NCBI GenBank assembly: GCA_026125665.1
Contig: JAHCKS010000003.1
Coordinates: 1 to 64,000 of the forward strand
Reading direction: 5' to 3'
DNA: 64,000 nt
Source of the DNA: Rubrivivax sp.
GTDB taxonomy: Bacteria > Pseudomonadota > Gammaproteobacteria > Burkholderiales > Burkholderiaceae_C
Under the pieces are notes generated by a model that saw nothing but the letters and a program-made list of their open reading frames with translations, was not told where the DNA came from and did no database searches. Numbering within the stretch: the stretch's first letter is position 1; each line of letters begins with the position of its first letter. The position numbers and the translations under genes are program-made. Shown here one piece after another: positions 1-9,443 of this stretch.

Positions 1-57
1 TCGCCGGCGGCCCCGGCGCGCGGCCCGCGCCGCCCGCCCCGGGAGCGGCCCGCCGGC

Positions 58-498
58 TCACAGCAGCGCGTAGGTGGTGGTGGCGTGCGCGGCCAGCTCG
101 TCGTCGGCGTTGAGGATCTGGATCTCCCCGAAGACGAGGCTCTTGCCCATGCGCAGCACGCGCGCCACCACCCGCGCGGTGCCGCTGGTGCCGGCCACCT
201 GGCGCATGAAGCTCGTCTGCAGCTGCACCGTGGTCATGGGCTTGAAGCCGCCGAGCCGGGTCATCACCGCCAGCACCATCGCCGTGTCGGCGGCGGCCAT
301 CATCGTCTGGCCGCACAGCACGCCGCCTTCGTGCACGTGCCGGCTCGTCACGGGCAGCGCCAGCGTCACCTCGCCGGCGCGCGCCTCGATGAGCCGCAGG
401 TCGAGCTCACGCACCCACGGCGCGAACACGCGCGCCAGCGCGTTGTTCAGCATGTCGTTGTCGGCGAGCGAGGCGAGCGGGTCGGGCGAGGCGTTCAT
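58..498 (-). CDS. PaaI-family hotdog thioesterase
   Basis: A 146-residue single-domain protein of the PaaI/YbgC hotdog type, which hydrolyses acyl-CoA thioesters. The signature is HEGGVLCGQTMMAAADTAM around residues 60-78, corresponding to the family's HGG...L.D.A active-site helix, followed by the beta-strand-rich second half (MTTVQLQTSFMRQ). The start is the ATG of MNASPDPLASLADN; the longer upstream frame is not coding-like. It is divergent from the scoAB genes across about 100 bp containing a perfect inverted repeat, so co-regulation with CoA-ester metabolism is plausible. The substrate cannot be told from sequence. Confidence 0.8.
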   Translation of the reverse strand: MNASPDPLASLADNDMLNNALARVFAPWVRELDLRLIEARAGEVTLALPVTSRHVHEGGVLCGQTMMAAADTAMVLAVMTRLGGFKPMTTVQLQTSFMRQVAGTSGTARVVARVLRMGKSLVFGEIQILNADDELAAHATTTYALL

Positions 499-533
499 GC
501 GGGCATCCGTCGAGGGGCTGTGCTTAGTTGATT

Positions 534-564
534 CTACGTAACCCCTACTTAATCCCTTACGTAG
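534..564. promoter_or_regulatory. Perfect 8-bp inverted repeat in the thioesterase/scoA divergent promoter
   Basis: CTACGTAA (534-541) and TTACGTAG (557-564) are exact inverted copies separated by 15 bp of unusually AT-rich DNA. They lie midway between two divergent genes, which is where an operator for a dimeric regulator would sit. The regulator is not encoded next door. The dyad is seen directly; operator function is inferred. Confidence 0.5.
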
Positions 565-600
565 TACGCTTCGCCTTCCCCAGGCGGAGACAACGAGCCC

Positions 601-1308
601 ATGCGCAAGATCTACCCCAGTGCCGCCAAGGCACTCGAAGGCATCGTCGAGGACGGCCAGCTGCTTGCGGTGGGCGGCTTCGGCCTGTGTGGCATCCCCG
701 AGGCGCTGATCGACGCGCTGCGCGACAGCGGCAAGAAGAGCCTCACCGTCATCTCCAACAACGCCGGCGTCGACGGCTTCGGCCTCGGCAAGCTGCTGGA
801 GACGCGGCAGATCAGGAAGATGATCTCCAGCTACGTCGGCGAGAACAAGGAGTTCGAACGCCAGTACCTGGCGGGCGAGCTCGAGCTCGAGTTCACGCCG
901 CAGGGCACGCTGGCCGAGAAGCTGCGCGCCGGCGGCGCCGGCATCCCGGCGTTCTTCACGCGCACCGGCGTCGGCACGATGGTGGCCGAAGGCAAGGAGA
1001 CGCGCGAGTTCGACGGCAAGGTCTACGTGATGGAGCGCGCGCTCGTGCCCGACGTCTCGCTCGGCAAGGCGCACATCGCCGACGAGAGCGGCAACCTCGT
1101 GTTCCGCCGCACCGCGCGCAACTTCAACCCGGCGGTGATCATGGCCGGCAGGATCAGCGTCGTCGAGGTGGAGAAGATCGTGCCCACCGGCAGCCTCGAC
1201 CCCGACGCGATCCACCTGCCCGGCATCTACGTGCACCGCCTGGTGCTCAACGCCACGCCCGAGAAGCGCATCGAGAAGCGCACGGTGCGCGAGAAGACGG
1301 CGGCCTGA
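601..1308 (+). CDS. scoA: 3-oxoacid CoA-transferase subunit A
   Basis: A 235-residue alpha subunit of succinyl-CoA:3-ketoacid CoA-transferase (ScoA/AtoD/PcaI family), which moves CoA from succinyl-CoA to acetoacetate or a similar 3-oxoacid in the cytoplasm. It has the CoA-transferase motif [11 protein letters not shown] near residues 24-34 and the conserved GTMVAEGK and [11 protein letters not shown] segments; length is normal. A GGAG-like sequence lies upstream of ATG 601. It is followed after 31 bp by the beta subunit, and the two form the usual heterotetramer. Acetoacetate versus 3-oxoadipate specificity cannot be settled by eye; the absence of pca genes favours ketone-body or general use. 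Confidence 0.93.
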   Translation: MRKIYPSAAKALEGIVEDGQLLAVGGFGLCGIPEALIDALRDSGKKSLTVISNNAGVDGFGLGKLLETRQIRKMISSYVGENKEFERQYLAGELELEFTPQGTLAEKLRAGGAGIPAFFTRTGVGTMVAEGKETREFDGKVYVMERALVPDVSLGKAHIADESGNLVFRRTARNFNPAVIMAGRISVVEVEKIVPTGSLDPDAIHLPGIYVHRLVLNATPEKRIEKRTVREKTAA

Positions 1309-1339
1309 CGAACGCACCGGCGAAGCAAGGAGAACCCAC

Positions 1340-1978
1340 ATGCCCTGGACCCAGGACCAGATGGCGCAGCGCGCCGCCAAGGAGCTGCAGGACGGCTACT
1401 ACGTCAACCTCGGCATCGGCATCCCGACGCTGGTGGCCAACTACGTGCCCAAGGACATCGAGGTCTGGCTGCAGAGCGAGAACGGCATGCTCGGCATCGG
1501 CCCCTTCCCGACCGAGGACGAGATCGACGCCGACCTCATCAACGCCGGCAAGCAGACGGTGACGACGATCCCCGGCTCCTCCATCTTCGGCAGCCACGAC
1601 AGCTTCGCGATGATCCGTGGCGGCAAGATCAACCTCTCGATCCTCGGCGCGATGCAGGTCAGCGAGAAGGGCGACCTCGCCAACTGGATGATTCCGGGCA
1701 AGATGGTCAAGGGCATGGGCGGCGCGATGGACCTCGTCGGCGGCGTGAAGAGCGTCGTCGTGCTGATGGAGCACGTGGCGAGGAAGAAGGACGGCACCGT
1801 CGACCTGAAGATCCTGCCCAAGTGCACGCTGCCGCTCACCGGCGTGGGCGTGGTCGACCGCATCATCACCGACCTCGCGGTGATGGACGTCACCCCGCAC
1901 GGCCTGAAGGTGGTGGAGCTGGCGCCCGGCGTCACGCACGAGGAGCTGCAGAGCAAGACCGGCGTGCCGCTGAAGTGA
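1340..1978 (+). CDS. scoB: 3-oxoacid CoA-transferase subunit B
   Basis: A 212-residue beta subunit partnering the preceding gene. The [10 protein letters not shown] motif carries the catalytic glutamate (Glu47 by my count), which forms the covalent glutamyl-CoA intermediate known for class I CoA-transferases. The glycine-rich NLGIGIPT segment (residues 23-30) and the C-terminal TDLAVMDV strand are also typical. A strong AAGGAGAA ribosome site lies just before ATG 1340. The SDR gene begins 24 bp downstream and may be co-transcribed. Confidence 0.94.
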   Translation: MPWTQDQMAQRAAKELQDGYYVNLGIGIPTLVANYVPKDIEVWLQSENGMLGIGPFPTEDEIDADLINAGKQTVTTIPGSSIFGSHDSFAMIRGGKINLSILGAMQVSEKGDLANWMIPGKMVKGMGGAMDLVGGVKSVVVLMEHVARKKDGTVDLKILPKCTLPLTGVGVVDRIITDLAVMDVTPHGLKVVELAPGVTHEELQSKTGVPLK

Positions 1979-2001
1979 GGTGGCGGCGCTAGCATGCGCC
2001 A

Positions 2002-2742
2002 ATGAACCAGCCAGCCGACCGTCGCCCGGTCGCCCTCGTCGTCGGCGCCGGCGAATCCACCGGCGCCGCCGTGGCCAGGCGCTTCGCGCGCGAACGCTTC
2101 TTCACCTGCGTCGCGCGGCGCACCGCCGAGAAGCTCGCGCCGCTCGTCGCCGACATCGAAGCCGCCGGCGGCTGCGCGCGTGCCTTCGGCTGCGACGCGC
2201 GCGACGAGGAGCAGGTGGCGAAGCTCGTGCGCGAGATCGAGGATGGCATCGGCCCGATCGAGGTGGTGGTGTTCAACGTCGGCGCCAACGTGCCTTCGTC
2301 GATCCTCGAGGAGACGCCGCGCAGGTACCGCAAGGTCTGGGAGCTCGGCGCCTACGCCGGTTTCCTCGTCGGGCGCGAGGTGGCGCTGCGCATGGTGTCG
2401 CGCGGTCGCGGCACGATGATCTTCACCGGCGCCACCGCCAGCCTGCGCGGTGGCGCGAACTTCGCCGCCTTCGCCGGCGCGAAGAACGCGCTGCGCGCGC
2501 TGGCGCAGAGCATGGCGCGCGAGCTCGGACCCAAGGGCATCCACGTCGCGCATGTCGTCATCGACGGCGCCATCGACACCGCCTTCATCCGCGACACCTT
2601 CCCCGAGCGCTACGCGCTGAAGGCGAACGACGGCATCCTGCAGCCCGAGGCCATCGCCGAGAACTACTGGTGGCTGCACCGGCAGCCGCGTTCGGCGTGG
2701 ACCTTCGAGATGGACCTGCGGCCCTGGTGCGAGAAGTGGTGA
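2002..2742 (+). CDS. SDR-family oxidoreductase with Tyr-to-Phe active site
   Basis: A 246-residue classical-length short-chain dehydrogenase/reductase with a Rossmann fold. The nucleotide motif VGAGESTGAAVA is at about residues 15-26 and the structural NVGAN motif near residue 92. The catalytic region reads TGATASLRGGANFAAFAGAK, so the usual YxxxK is FxxxK: Lys is kept and the proton-donor Tyr is Phe. This variant may be shared by a subfamily annotated only as SDR, so the enzyme could be inactive, use another acid, or bind rather than reduce. The position behind scoAB suggests a 3-oxoacyl or 3-hydroxyacyl substrate, which is inference. Confidence 0.85.
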   Translation: MNQPADRRPVALVVGAGESTGAAVARRFARERFFTCVARRTAEKLAPLVADIEAAGGCARAFGCDARDEEQVAKLVREIEDGIGPIEVVVFNVGANVPSSILEETPRRYRKVWELGAYAGFLVGREVALRMVSRGRGTMIFTGATASLRGGANFAAFAGAKNALRALAQSMARELGPKGIHVAHVVIDGAIDTAFIRDTFPERYALKANDGILQPEAIAENYWWLHRQPRSAWTFEMDLRPWCEKW

Positions 2743-2810
2743 GAGGGCGGGGACGCACCGCGCCATCGCAAGGCGCGCAGGCGCCGGTCACTCCGACGTC
2801 GGCGCGCGCG

Positions 2811-4778
2811 ATGTGGCTCCTGGTGACGGCCGCGCTCCTGGCGGCTTGTGCACCCGCCTCGATGCCGCCCGCAGCGCAGCCGCACGGGGCGCTGCCCGCC
2901 GCGCCGCCGGCGCACGCCGTGCAGCCCGAGGGAAGCTCGGGCCTCGTCGCCAAGCCGGGCTGGGAGTTCAGCCGCGCCGCCGTGGCGGCGGCGCATCCGC
3001 TGGCGGCCGAGGCCGGCTGGCAGACCCTGCGCGCCGGCGGCAGCGCCATCGACGCCGCGGTGACGGTGCAGATGGTGCTCGCGCTCGTCGAACCGCAGGC
3101 CAGCGGCATCGGCGGCGGAGCCTTCCTGCTGCACTGGGACGGGCGCGAGCTGGCCGCCTGGGACGGCCGCGAGACCGCCCCGGCTGCCGCCGACGAGCGC
3201 CTGTTTCTGCAGCCCGACGGGCGGCCGCTCGCCTTCGCGCAGGCTTCCGCCGGCGGGCTCGCGGTGGGCGTGCCGGGCGTCGTTCGCATGCTCGAGGCGG
3301 CGCACCGCGCCCACGGTCGCCTGCCGTGGGCGCGCCTTGTCGAGCCGGCGATCGCGCTCGCCGAGGGCGGCTTCCCGGTGAGCCGACGCCTGCACACGCT
3401 GCTCGCCGCGAACGCCACGCTGCGGGCCGACCCGCAGGCGCGTGCCTACTTCTACGCCGGCGACGACGGGCCTCCCCATCCGGTGGGCCACCGCCTGCGC
3501 AACCCGGCGCTCGCCGCGGTGCTGCGTGCCGTCGCGCAACGCGGCAGCGCGGCGTTGCACGAAGGGCCCATCGCCGCGGACCTGGTGGCGCGCGTGCGCG
3601 GCCATGCGCGCAACCCGGGGCGCCTGACGATGCAGGACCTGGCCGGCTACCGGCCGCTGCGGCGCGAGGCGCTGTGCACCGACTGGTGGCCACGCGCTGG
3701 GGGACTGCACGTCGCGGGGGCCGACCGCGCCGGTCCGATCGGCCGCGCCGGTGGCGCTGCTGGCGCCGATCGTGCCGATCGTGCCGATCCCGATCACCGT
3801 GCCGGCGCCGACCGTGCGACGCCGCAGGCCTACCGCGTCTGCGGCTTCCCGCCGCCGTCGTCGGGCCACCTGACGCTGATGCAGATCCTCGGCCTGCTCG
3901 AGCACGCACCGGCCGTTGGGGCGCGCGCGTCGCAAGAGCACGTCGACGGCCGCCCCGCGGCCGACTGGCTGCACCGTTACGCCGAGGCCTCGCGGCTGGC
4001 CTTCGCCGACCGCGACCGCTTCATCGCCGACCCGGCCTTCGTCGCCGCGCCCGGCGGCAATTGGCACTCGATGCTCGACGCACGTTACCTCGCGGCGCGC
4101 GCAGCGCTCATCGGCGAGCGCAGCGTCGGCCGTGCCGCTCCGGGCCGCCCGGGTGGCGAGGCGACGGGCTTCGCGCCGATGCCGGCGCAGCCCGAGGGCG
4201 GCACCAGCCACGTCAGCATCGTCGATGCCGAAGGACGCGCGGTGGCGCTGACGACGAGCATCGAGACCGTCTTCGGCGCGCGTGTGATGGCCGACGGCGG
4301 CACCGGCCTGCCGGGCGGCTACCTGCTGAACAACCAGCTCACGGACTTCTCGTTCCAGCCCGCCGACGCCGAAGGCCGCCCGGTGGCCAACCGCGTGCAG
4401 GCGGGCAAGCGGCCGCGTTCGAGCATGAGCCCGACACTCGTCTTCGACGCACGCCACGGCCGGCTGCTGATGAGCCTCGGCTCGCCCGGCGGCGCGGCCA
4501 TCATCCACTACACCGCGAAGACGCTGATCGGCACGCTGCGCTGGGGCCTCGATGCGCAGCGTGCCATCGACCTGCCGAACTTCGCTGCCTACAACGGCCC
4601 GGCGACGGTGCTCGAGGCCGGCCGCTTCGACCCCGCCACGGCGGCCGCACTGCGTGCGCGGGGCCACACGGTGGCCGAGAACGACATGACGAGCGGCCTG
4701 CAGGCCTTGCAGCGCACCCCGCGCGGTTGGCACGGTGGTGCCGACGCGCGGCGCGAAGGCGTGGCGATCGGCGAGTAG
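2811..4778 (+). CDS. ggt: Gamma-glutamyltransferase, lipoprotein-type export signal
   Basis: A 655-residue protein of the N-terminal-nucleophile gamma-glutamyltransferase family, which cleaves or transfers gamma-glutamyl groups from glutathione in the periplasm. The start at ATG 2811 gives a signal ending in the lipobox-like LLAACAPA. Family blocks include GGSAIDAAVTVQMVLALVEP, SGIGGGAFLL, the processing threonine in PEGGTSHVSIVD (autocleavage before this Thr) and the late LSPTLV/SLGSPGG region (MSPTLVFD...SLGSPGGAAII). An extra low-complexity block rich in G, A, D and R interrupts the large subunit around residues 302-338. Outer-membrane anchoring is inferred from the lipobox. Confidence 0.88.
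   Translation: MWLLVTAALLAACAPASMPPAAQPHGALPAAPPAHAVQPEGSSGLVAKPGWEFSRAAVAAAHPLAAEAGWQTLRAGGSAIDAAVTVQMVLALVEPQASGIGGGAFLLHWDGRELAAWDGRETAPAAADERLFLQPDGRPLAFAQASAGGLAVGVPGVVRMLEAAHRAHGRLPWARLVEPAIALAEGGFPVSRRLHTLLAANATLRADPQARAYFYAGDDGPPHPVGHRLRNPALAAVLRAVAQRGSAALHEGPIAADLVARVRGHARNPGRLTMQDLAGYRPLRREALCTDWWPRAGGLHVAGADRAGPIGRAGGAAGADRADRADPDHRAGADRATPQAYRVCGFPPPSSGHLTLMQILGLLEHAPAVGARASQEHVDGRPAADWLHRYAEASRLAFADRDRFIADPAFVAAPGGNWHSMLDARYLAARAALIGERSVGRAAPGRPGGEATGFAPMPAQPEGGTSHVSIVDAEGRAVALTTSIETVFGARVMADGGTGLPGGYLLNNQLTDFSFQPADAEGRPVANRVQAGKRPRSSMSPTLVFDARHGRLLMSLGSPGGAAIIHYTAKTLIGTLRWGLDAQRAIDLPNFAAYNGPATVLEAGRFDPATAAALRARGHTVAENDMTSGLQALQRTPRGWHGGADARREGVAIGE
3716..3826 (+). repeat. Short imperfect tandem repeats inside ggt
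   Basis: Repeated GCCGATCGTGCCGATC-type units expand the ggt reading frame with a Gly/Ala/Asp/Arg-rich linker (GADRAGP, GADRADRADPDHRAGADRA). The frame is preserved. It sits between conserved family blocks, so it probably forms a disordered surface insertion. Such repeats are prone to copy-number change. Confidence 0.6.
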
Positions 4779-4824
4779 GGCGGCTGTCGAGGAGCGGCCT
4801 GGTCGCCGCTTTCAGGCGCCGCGC

Positions 4825-5316
4825 TCAGGCGCCGATCTCTTCGTCCGCGTCACGCCGCCTGAGCGAGCGCTGGACGAGCAGCGCCACGAGCATCGCTGCC
4901 GCCGCCGAGCCCGCGAGCACCGGCGAACCCTTCACGAGCGCGGCGAGGCCCTGCACCGTTTCCACGCTCACCTGCTGCACGTGGTGCACGAGCGCCGCCA
5001 CGTCGCTGCCGCGCACGCGGTTGAGGTCTTCGACGGCGGGCCGGAACTCGGGCCAGCCGCCCCGCAGACGCAGGTGCGCGAAGACGCCGTTGCCGATGGC
5101 GGCCAGCGACAGCAGGCCGAGCGGCCGCAGCAACGCGGCCAGCAGCGCGCGCCGCTCCTCCTGCGGTGCGGCCTCGTAGACCTCGGCCACGAGCTGCGGC
5201 ACGTCGGGCGCGGCGAACGCGCCGCTGGCCGCCGAGGCGAAGCCCACGTGCGCCGGCGGCAGGATGGAGGCGGTGCGGGTGTCTCGAGGCAAGGGGGTCG
5301 GCGCGGTGGTCGGCAT
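4825..5316 (-). CDS. Hypothetical protein with C-terminal membrane helix
   Basis: A 163-residue protein I cannot assign to a named family. It has a Pro/Thr-rich N-terminus, a helical middle ([29 protein letters not shown]), a second helical segment with [13 protein letters not shown], and one predicted membrane helix near residues 132-150 ([17 protein letters not shown]) followed by positively charged [11 protein letters not shown]. It is a lone gene between ggt and pyrD. The charge pattern suggests an inner-membrane protein with a cytoplasmic C-terminus, by inference. Confidence 0.6.
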   Translation of the reverse strand: MPTTAPTPLPRDTRTASILPPAHVGFASAASGAFAAPDVPQLVAEVYEAAPQEERRALLAALLRPLGLLSLAAIGNGVFAHLRLRGGWPEFRPAVEDLNRVRGSDVAALVHHVQQVSVETVQGLAALVKGSPVLAGSAAAAMLVALLVQRSLRRRDADEEIGA

Positions 5317-5653
5317 GGTGGTCTTCCCAACGGCGAGGCGCGGCGCCCTTCGTACCTGCGGCGTGGCGGATGCCGAGCGCAGTGCAGGCCGTGAACGCCG
5401 TCACGCCACGATGGCCGGCATTCTGGGCTCACGACGTGACGAACTTGCGTCTTGTGCGCCGCGGCAGCGTGACGAATGGCAACCGCGATCACGCTCCCAT
5501 GCACGTGGTTCCGCGGCCATCCCTATTTCGTCGCCCCTGCGCCGCTTGCGCGCCGCGCGATTGCTGCACCTGCAGCAACAGCGCGTCGAGGGCGGCGCGA
5601 AGATGTCGCGGCGTGATGACGAGACGGCGCGAAGAACCGGTGTGAAGGAACCT
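5317..5653. other. Intergenic region with a GTGAAGG/CCTTCAC hairpin
   Basis: These 337 bp hold the presumed promoter of the minus-strand hypothetical gene and no convincing gene of their own; the open frames across it are shadows. At its right edge GTGAAGGAACCTTCAC (5642-5657) is a perfect palindrome overlapping the pyrD stop codon. It could fold as a short hairpin at the 3' end of pyrD mRNA, but there is no T-run. Confidence 0.4.
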
Positions 5654-6730
5654 TCACGCCGTGGCGAGCGCGCGTGCCGCCTCGCCGACCAGCGCCGGGC
5701 CCTTGTAGATGAGCCCGGTGTAGATCTGCACGAGGTCGGCCCCGGCCTCGCGCTTGGCGCGTGCGTCCGCCCCGCTGAGCACGCCGCCGACGCCGATGAT
5801 CGGGAAGCGCGACCCGAGCGCTGCGCGCAGGCGCACGATGACGCGGTTGCTGGCCTCGAACACCGGCGCGCCGGACAGCCCGCCCGCTTCGTCGGCATGC
5901 GGCAGCCCTTGCACCTTGTCTCGCGAGATCGTCGTGTTGGTGGCGACGACGCCGTCGATGCCGTGCCGCAGCAGCGTCGCGGCCACCACGTCGATCTGCG
6001 CGTCGTCGAGGTCGGGCGCGATCTTCACGAACATGGGCACGCGGCGGCCGTGCCGGTCGGCCAGCTCGTCGCGTCGCTCGGTCAGGGTGGCCAGCAGCGC
6101 ATCGAGCGCTGCGTCGCCCTGCAGCTCGCGCAGGTTCTTCGTGTTCGGGCTGGAGATGTTGACGGTGACGTAGTCGGCATGCGGGTAGACGCCGGCCAGG
6201 CCGAGCAGGTAGTCGTCGGCCGCGCGCTCGATCGGCGTGGCCGCGTTCTTGCCGATGTTCAGGCCGACGATGCCGCCGCCGGCGCGAAAGCTCCTCGCAC
6301 GCTGCACGTTGGCGACGAAGGCCTCGAGGCCGTCGTTGTTGAAGCCGAGGCGGTTGATCAGCGCGTTCGCCGCCTTCAGGCGGAACAGCCGCGGCTTCGG
6401 GTTGCCCGGCTGCGGCTTCGGCGTGACCGTGCCGACCTCGATGAAACCGAAGCCCATCGCGCCCAGGCCGTCGATGCAGCGGCCGTTCTTGTCCAGGCCC
6501 GCGGCGAGGCCGACGCGGTTCGGAAACACGAGGCCGGCGACGGTGACCGGGGCGCTGACCCGTGGCTGCGCCCACAGGCACGTCGCCGGCGTGTTCTGCA
6601 GCCGCGCCAGGGTGTCCAGCGTCAGGTCGTGCGCCGCCTCGGCATCGAGGCCGAAGAGGAACGGCCGGGCGAGGCCGTAGCGCAGCGAGGCGAGCGGCAG
6701 CGAGCGCGGCGCATGGAGCATGGCCGGCAT
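5654..6730 (-). CDS. pyrD: Dihydroorotate dehydrogenase (quinone), class 2
   Basis: A 358-residue membrane-associated flavoenzyme of pyrimidine synthesis, oxidising dihydroorotate to orotate with quinone as acceptor. Seen: the N-terminal helical extension typical of class 2, the FMN-site run [27 protein letters not shown], and [11 protein letters not shown] with the catalytic serine of class 2 enzymes. The end has IIGVGGV and [11 protein letters not shown] for phosphate binding. Start may be 6730 (MPAMLH) or 6721 (MLHAP). It is divergent from rpiA with about 30 bp between the start codons. Confidence 0.95.
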   Translation of the reverse strand: MPAMLHAPRSLPLASLRYGLARPFLFGLDAEAAHDLTLDTLARLQNTPATCLWAQPRVSAPVTVAGLVFPNRVGLAAGLDKNGRCIDGLGAMGFGFIEVGTVTPKPQPGNPKPRLFRLKAANALINRLGFNNDGLEAFVANVQRARSFRAGGGIVGLNIGKNAATPIERAADDYLLGLAGVYPHADYVTVNISSPNTKNLRELQGDAALDALLATLTERRDELADRHGRRVPMFVKIAPDLDDAQIDVVAATLLRHGIDGVVATNTTISRDKVQGLPHADEAGGLSGAPVFEASNRVIVRLRAALGSRFPIIGVGGVLSGADARAKREAGADLVQIYTGLIYKGPALVGEAARALATA

Positions 6731-6760
6731 TGTCGCCTGCCGATAATGCGCGCCATGGGC

Positions 6761-7420
6761 ATGACGCAGGACGAACTGAAGGCGCTGGTCGGGCGCGCGG
6801 CGCTGGCGCACGTGCCACCGGGCACGGTGATCGGCGTGGGCACCGGCAGCACGGTGAACCACTTCATCGACGCGCTGGCCACGATGCGGGAGCCGGTGGC
6901 CGGCGCCGTGAGCTCCAGCCGCGCCAGCACCGAGCGGCTCGTCGCGCGCGGCATCCGCGTGCTCGAGGCCGGCGAGGTCGAGCGGCTGCCGGTGTACGTC
7001 GATGGGGCCGACGAGATCGACGGCCGCGGCTTCATGATCAAGGGCGGCGGCGCGGCGCTGACGCGCGAGAAGATCGTCGCCGACCTGGCCGAACGTTTCG
7101 TCTGCATCGCCGACGCGAGCAAGCGCGCCGAGGTGCTCGGCCGCTTTCCGCTGCCGGTGGAGGTGATCGAGATGGCGCTGCCGCAGGTGGCGCGGCGCTT
7201 CGCGGCGATCGGCGGCCAGGCGAGCGTGCGCGAGGGCGTGCGCACCGACAACGGCCACCCGATCCTCGACGTGCGCGGACTCGCCATCACCGACCCGCTG
7301 GCGCTCGAGGCCGAGATCAACCAGTGGCCGGGCGTCGTGACGGTGGGCATCTTTGCGCGCCACCGCGCGCACCTGTGCCTGCTGGGCACGCCCGAGGGCG
7401 TGGTGACGCTGCGCTACTGA
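6761..7420 (+). CDS. rpiA: Ribose-5-phosphate isomerase A
   Basis: A 219-residue isomerase interconverting ribose 5-phosphate and ribulose 5-phosphate in the pentose phosphate pathway. Family motifs are complete: [13 protein letters not shown] (phosphate binding), [12 protein letters not shown] with active-site acids, and [12 protein letters not shown] with the catalytic lysine region. The start MTQDELK gives exactly the usual length and mirrors known RpiA N-termini; ATGs at 6746 and 6755 are alternatives. It converges on mnmC, with the 3' ends overlapping by 7 bp. Confidence 0.96.
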   Translation: MTQDELKALVGRAALAHVPPGTVIGVGTGSTVNHFIDALATMREPVAGAVSSSRASTERLVARGIRVLEAGEVERLPVYVDGADEIDGRGFMIKGGGAALTREKIVADLAERFVCIADASKRAEVLGRFPLPVEVIEMALPQVARRFAAIGGQASVREGVRTDNGHPILDVRGLAITDPLALEAEINQWPGVVTVGIFARHRAHLCLLGTPEGVVTLRY

Positions 7421-9438
7421 TCGCCCGGGTGCGCCGACGCGGCCGGCTTGCGTGGCCGCGTCGCGCTCGCCGTGCGTGCCACGTCGCGCGACAGGTGACG
7501 CGCCGCGTCCACCGCGTCGAGCAGGTCGGTGTCCACCGGCAGCGGGGCGTCGGCGACCCAGGCGGCGAGCAGGCGCGCGCCGAGCAGCGCGCTGGTGATG
7601 CCGCGCGCGCCGAGCGCAGTGAGCGCGAAGAGGCCGGGTTCGCGCGGCACGTGCCGCGGCTGCGCCAGGCGCGTGGCCCGGCTGCCGGCGCTGATTTCCT
7701 CCATCGCCGCGGCGGGCAACGCCCCGATGAGCGGCAGGCGGTCGTCGGCGTGGCAGCGCCAGGCGACGCGGCCGACGAGGTCGGTCGGCCACACGCCGGA
7801 TGGCATGCCGGGCTCCTGGCCGGTGAGGCGACGCCACACCCCCAGGTTGTGCTCGTGGTCGGCGGCGCGAAGCCGTGGCTCGTCGTCGCCGAGGGACTGG
7901 GTCGCGCCGCACAGCGTGCTGCCGTCGGGCATCGGGATCACATAGCCGTTGCGGGCGAGCGGCAGGCGCGGCGACACGGCATGCACCTGTGCGAGCCACT
8001 GCGCCGGCAGCTGCGTCACCTGCCCGCGCGTGCGACCGATGCGCCACGCCGCGGCCGACGCCGGCGCGAGGCGTGCCGCGTCGTCGGCGTTCGCCAGCAC
8101 GACGAGCTCTGCCTCGGCCAGCGGCGCACCGTGCTTGTCGCAGGCGAGCCAGCCGGCACCGCGGCGCTGCAGCGTGGCCACGCGGCTCGACGTGCGCACC
8201 GCCGCCCCGCTCGCCGCGAGCAGCGCCTGCACGAGCGCGCCGGGCGCCACCCAGCCGCCGCCGGGGAAGAACCATGCCGGGCCGAGCCCGGGAAGGCCCG
8301 CCAGCCCGCTCGCCGCCGCGGCGTCGAGCGCCTGCACGTGTTCCGGCGGCCAGCCTCCGAGCGCGGCGCGCTCGCGCATCTCGTGGATGTCGTCGGCGAG
8401 GTGCAGCACGCCGTCGAGGCGGCCGGGCACCGCGCCGGACGACACCCTGGGCGCGAGGCAGCGCTGCGCCTCGAGCGCCGCGGCGCGGTGCCAGCGCGCA
8501 TGCGCCCCGTCGTCGCGCGAGACGAGGCTGCGCACGAGTCCGGCCACGTTGCCCGAGGCGCCGGCCGCGACGACGGGGCCCGATTCGAGCACCGTGGCGT
8601 GCACGCCGGCTTCGGCGAGCGCCCACGCGGCAGCACTGCCGGCGAGCCCGGCGCCGACGACGATGGCCTGGCGCACCCGCGGCAGCGCGGCGAGGCGGCG
8701 TGCCGGCGGTGCGGCGCGGTGGCGCGGCGCGAAGCGCGCCACCGTCATCTCGCGCTTCTCGGCAAAGCCGTCGGCGCGCTCGACCTCGAAGCCGGCGCCG
8801 GCCAGGCCGTCGCGCACGGCGCGCGCCACGCTCCAGGTGGCGGCCGTGGCCTGCGGCGCGCACAGCGGCGGCAGCGCCGCGAAGAGCGCCTCGCTCCACA
8901 TCTCGGGGTTGCGTTCGGGGGCGAAGCCGTCGAGGAAGACCGCATCGGCCTGCAACTGCAGGCGCTTCAGCCAGGCGGTGGCGTCGCCGAAGGCGAGCAG
9001 CAGCTCGACCCGGCCGCCGTCGAACACGAGTCGATGCAGGTCGCCGGTGAGCGGCGGCCACGCCGCCTGCAGCTGCGCCGCGAGCGCCGCGGCCGTGGCC
9101 TCGCCGACGAGCGACGAGGCGTGCACGCGCACGAGGTCGCCGCGGCGCGGCGGGTGCTTGTCGACGGCCACGTAGTGCAGCCGTGCGCAGCCGGGGTCGG
9201 CGCGCCACGCGGCCCAGGTGGCGAGGAAGTTGTGGCCGAGGCCGAACCCGGTCTCGAGCACGACGAAGCGGGCGCGCCCGGCCCATCGCCCAGGCAGGCC
9301 GTTGCCGCCGAGGAAGACGTGCCGGGCCTGCGCCAGCGCCCCGGAGCGCGCGTGATAGCGATCGCCGAACGTGGCGGCAAAGGGCACGCCGTCGGCGTCG
9401 GTCTCGACCGTGGCGGGAACGACGGGCGAGGTCTTCAC
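7414..9438 (-). CDS. mnmC: Bifunctional tRNA mnm5s2U methyltransferase/oxidase MnmC
   Basis: A 674-residue two-domain enzyme finishing 5-methylaminomethyl-2-thiouridine at the wobble position of certain tRNAs. The N-terminal DUF752 methyltransferase (MnmC2) shows [16 protein letters not shown] for SAM binding and [15 protein letters not shown]. The C-terminal FAD oxidoreductase (MnmC1) begins with [20 protein letters not shown], a GxGxxG Rossmann motif. The best start is GTG ([14 protein letters not shown]), which fits MnmC N-termini; the longer frame upstream is antisense to the next gene. It follows the DUF3445 gene by 5 bp, so they are likely co-transcribed. Confidence 0.92.
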   Translation of the reverse strand: MKTSPVVPATVETDADGVPFAATFGDRYHARSGALAQARHVFLGGNGLPGRWAGRARFVVLETGFGLGHNFLATWAAWRADPGCARLHYVAVDKHPPRRGDLVRVHASSLVGEATAAALAAQLQAAWPPLTGDLHRLVFDGGRVELLLAFGDATAWLKRLQLQADAVFLDGFAPERNPEMWSEALFAALPPLCAPQATAATWSVARAVRDGLAGAGFEVERADGFAEKREMTVARFAPRHRAAPPARRLAALPRVRQAIVVGAGLAGSAAAWALAEAGVHATVLESGPVVAAGASGNVAGLVRSLVSRDDGAHARWHRAAALEAQRCLAPRVSSGAVPGRLDGVLHLADDIHEMRERAALGGWPPEHVQALDAAAASGLAGLPGLGPAWFFPGGGWVAPGALVQALLAASGAAVRTSSRVATLQRRGAGWLACDKHGAPLAEAELVVLANADDAARLAPASAAAWRIGRTRGQVTQLPAQWLAQVHAVSPRLPLARNGYVIPMPDGSTLCGATQSLGDDEPRLRAADHEHNLGVWRRLTGQEPGMPSGVWPTDLVGRVAWRCHADDRLPLIGALPAAAMEEISAGSRATRLAQPRHVPREPGLFALTALGARGITSALLGARLLAAWVADAPLPVDTDLLDAVDAARHLSRDVARTASATRPRKPAASAHPGDQ

Positions 9439-9443
9439 CGGGT

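Noticed and set aside
58..1380. 440-residue minus-strand frame containing the thioesterase
   Set aside because: Only the last 146 residues are protein-like; the rest is antisense to scoA in GC-rich DNA.
5654..9286. 1210-residue minus-strand frame across mnmC, rpiA and pyrD
   Set aside because: Three real genes lie in it or opposite it; the fusion arises from GC-rich stop-poor sequence.
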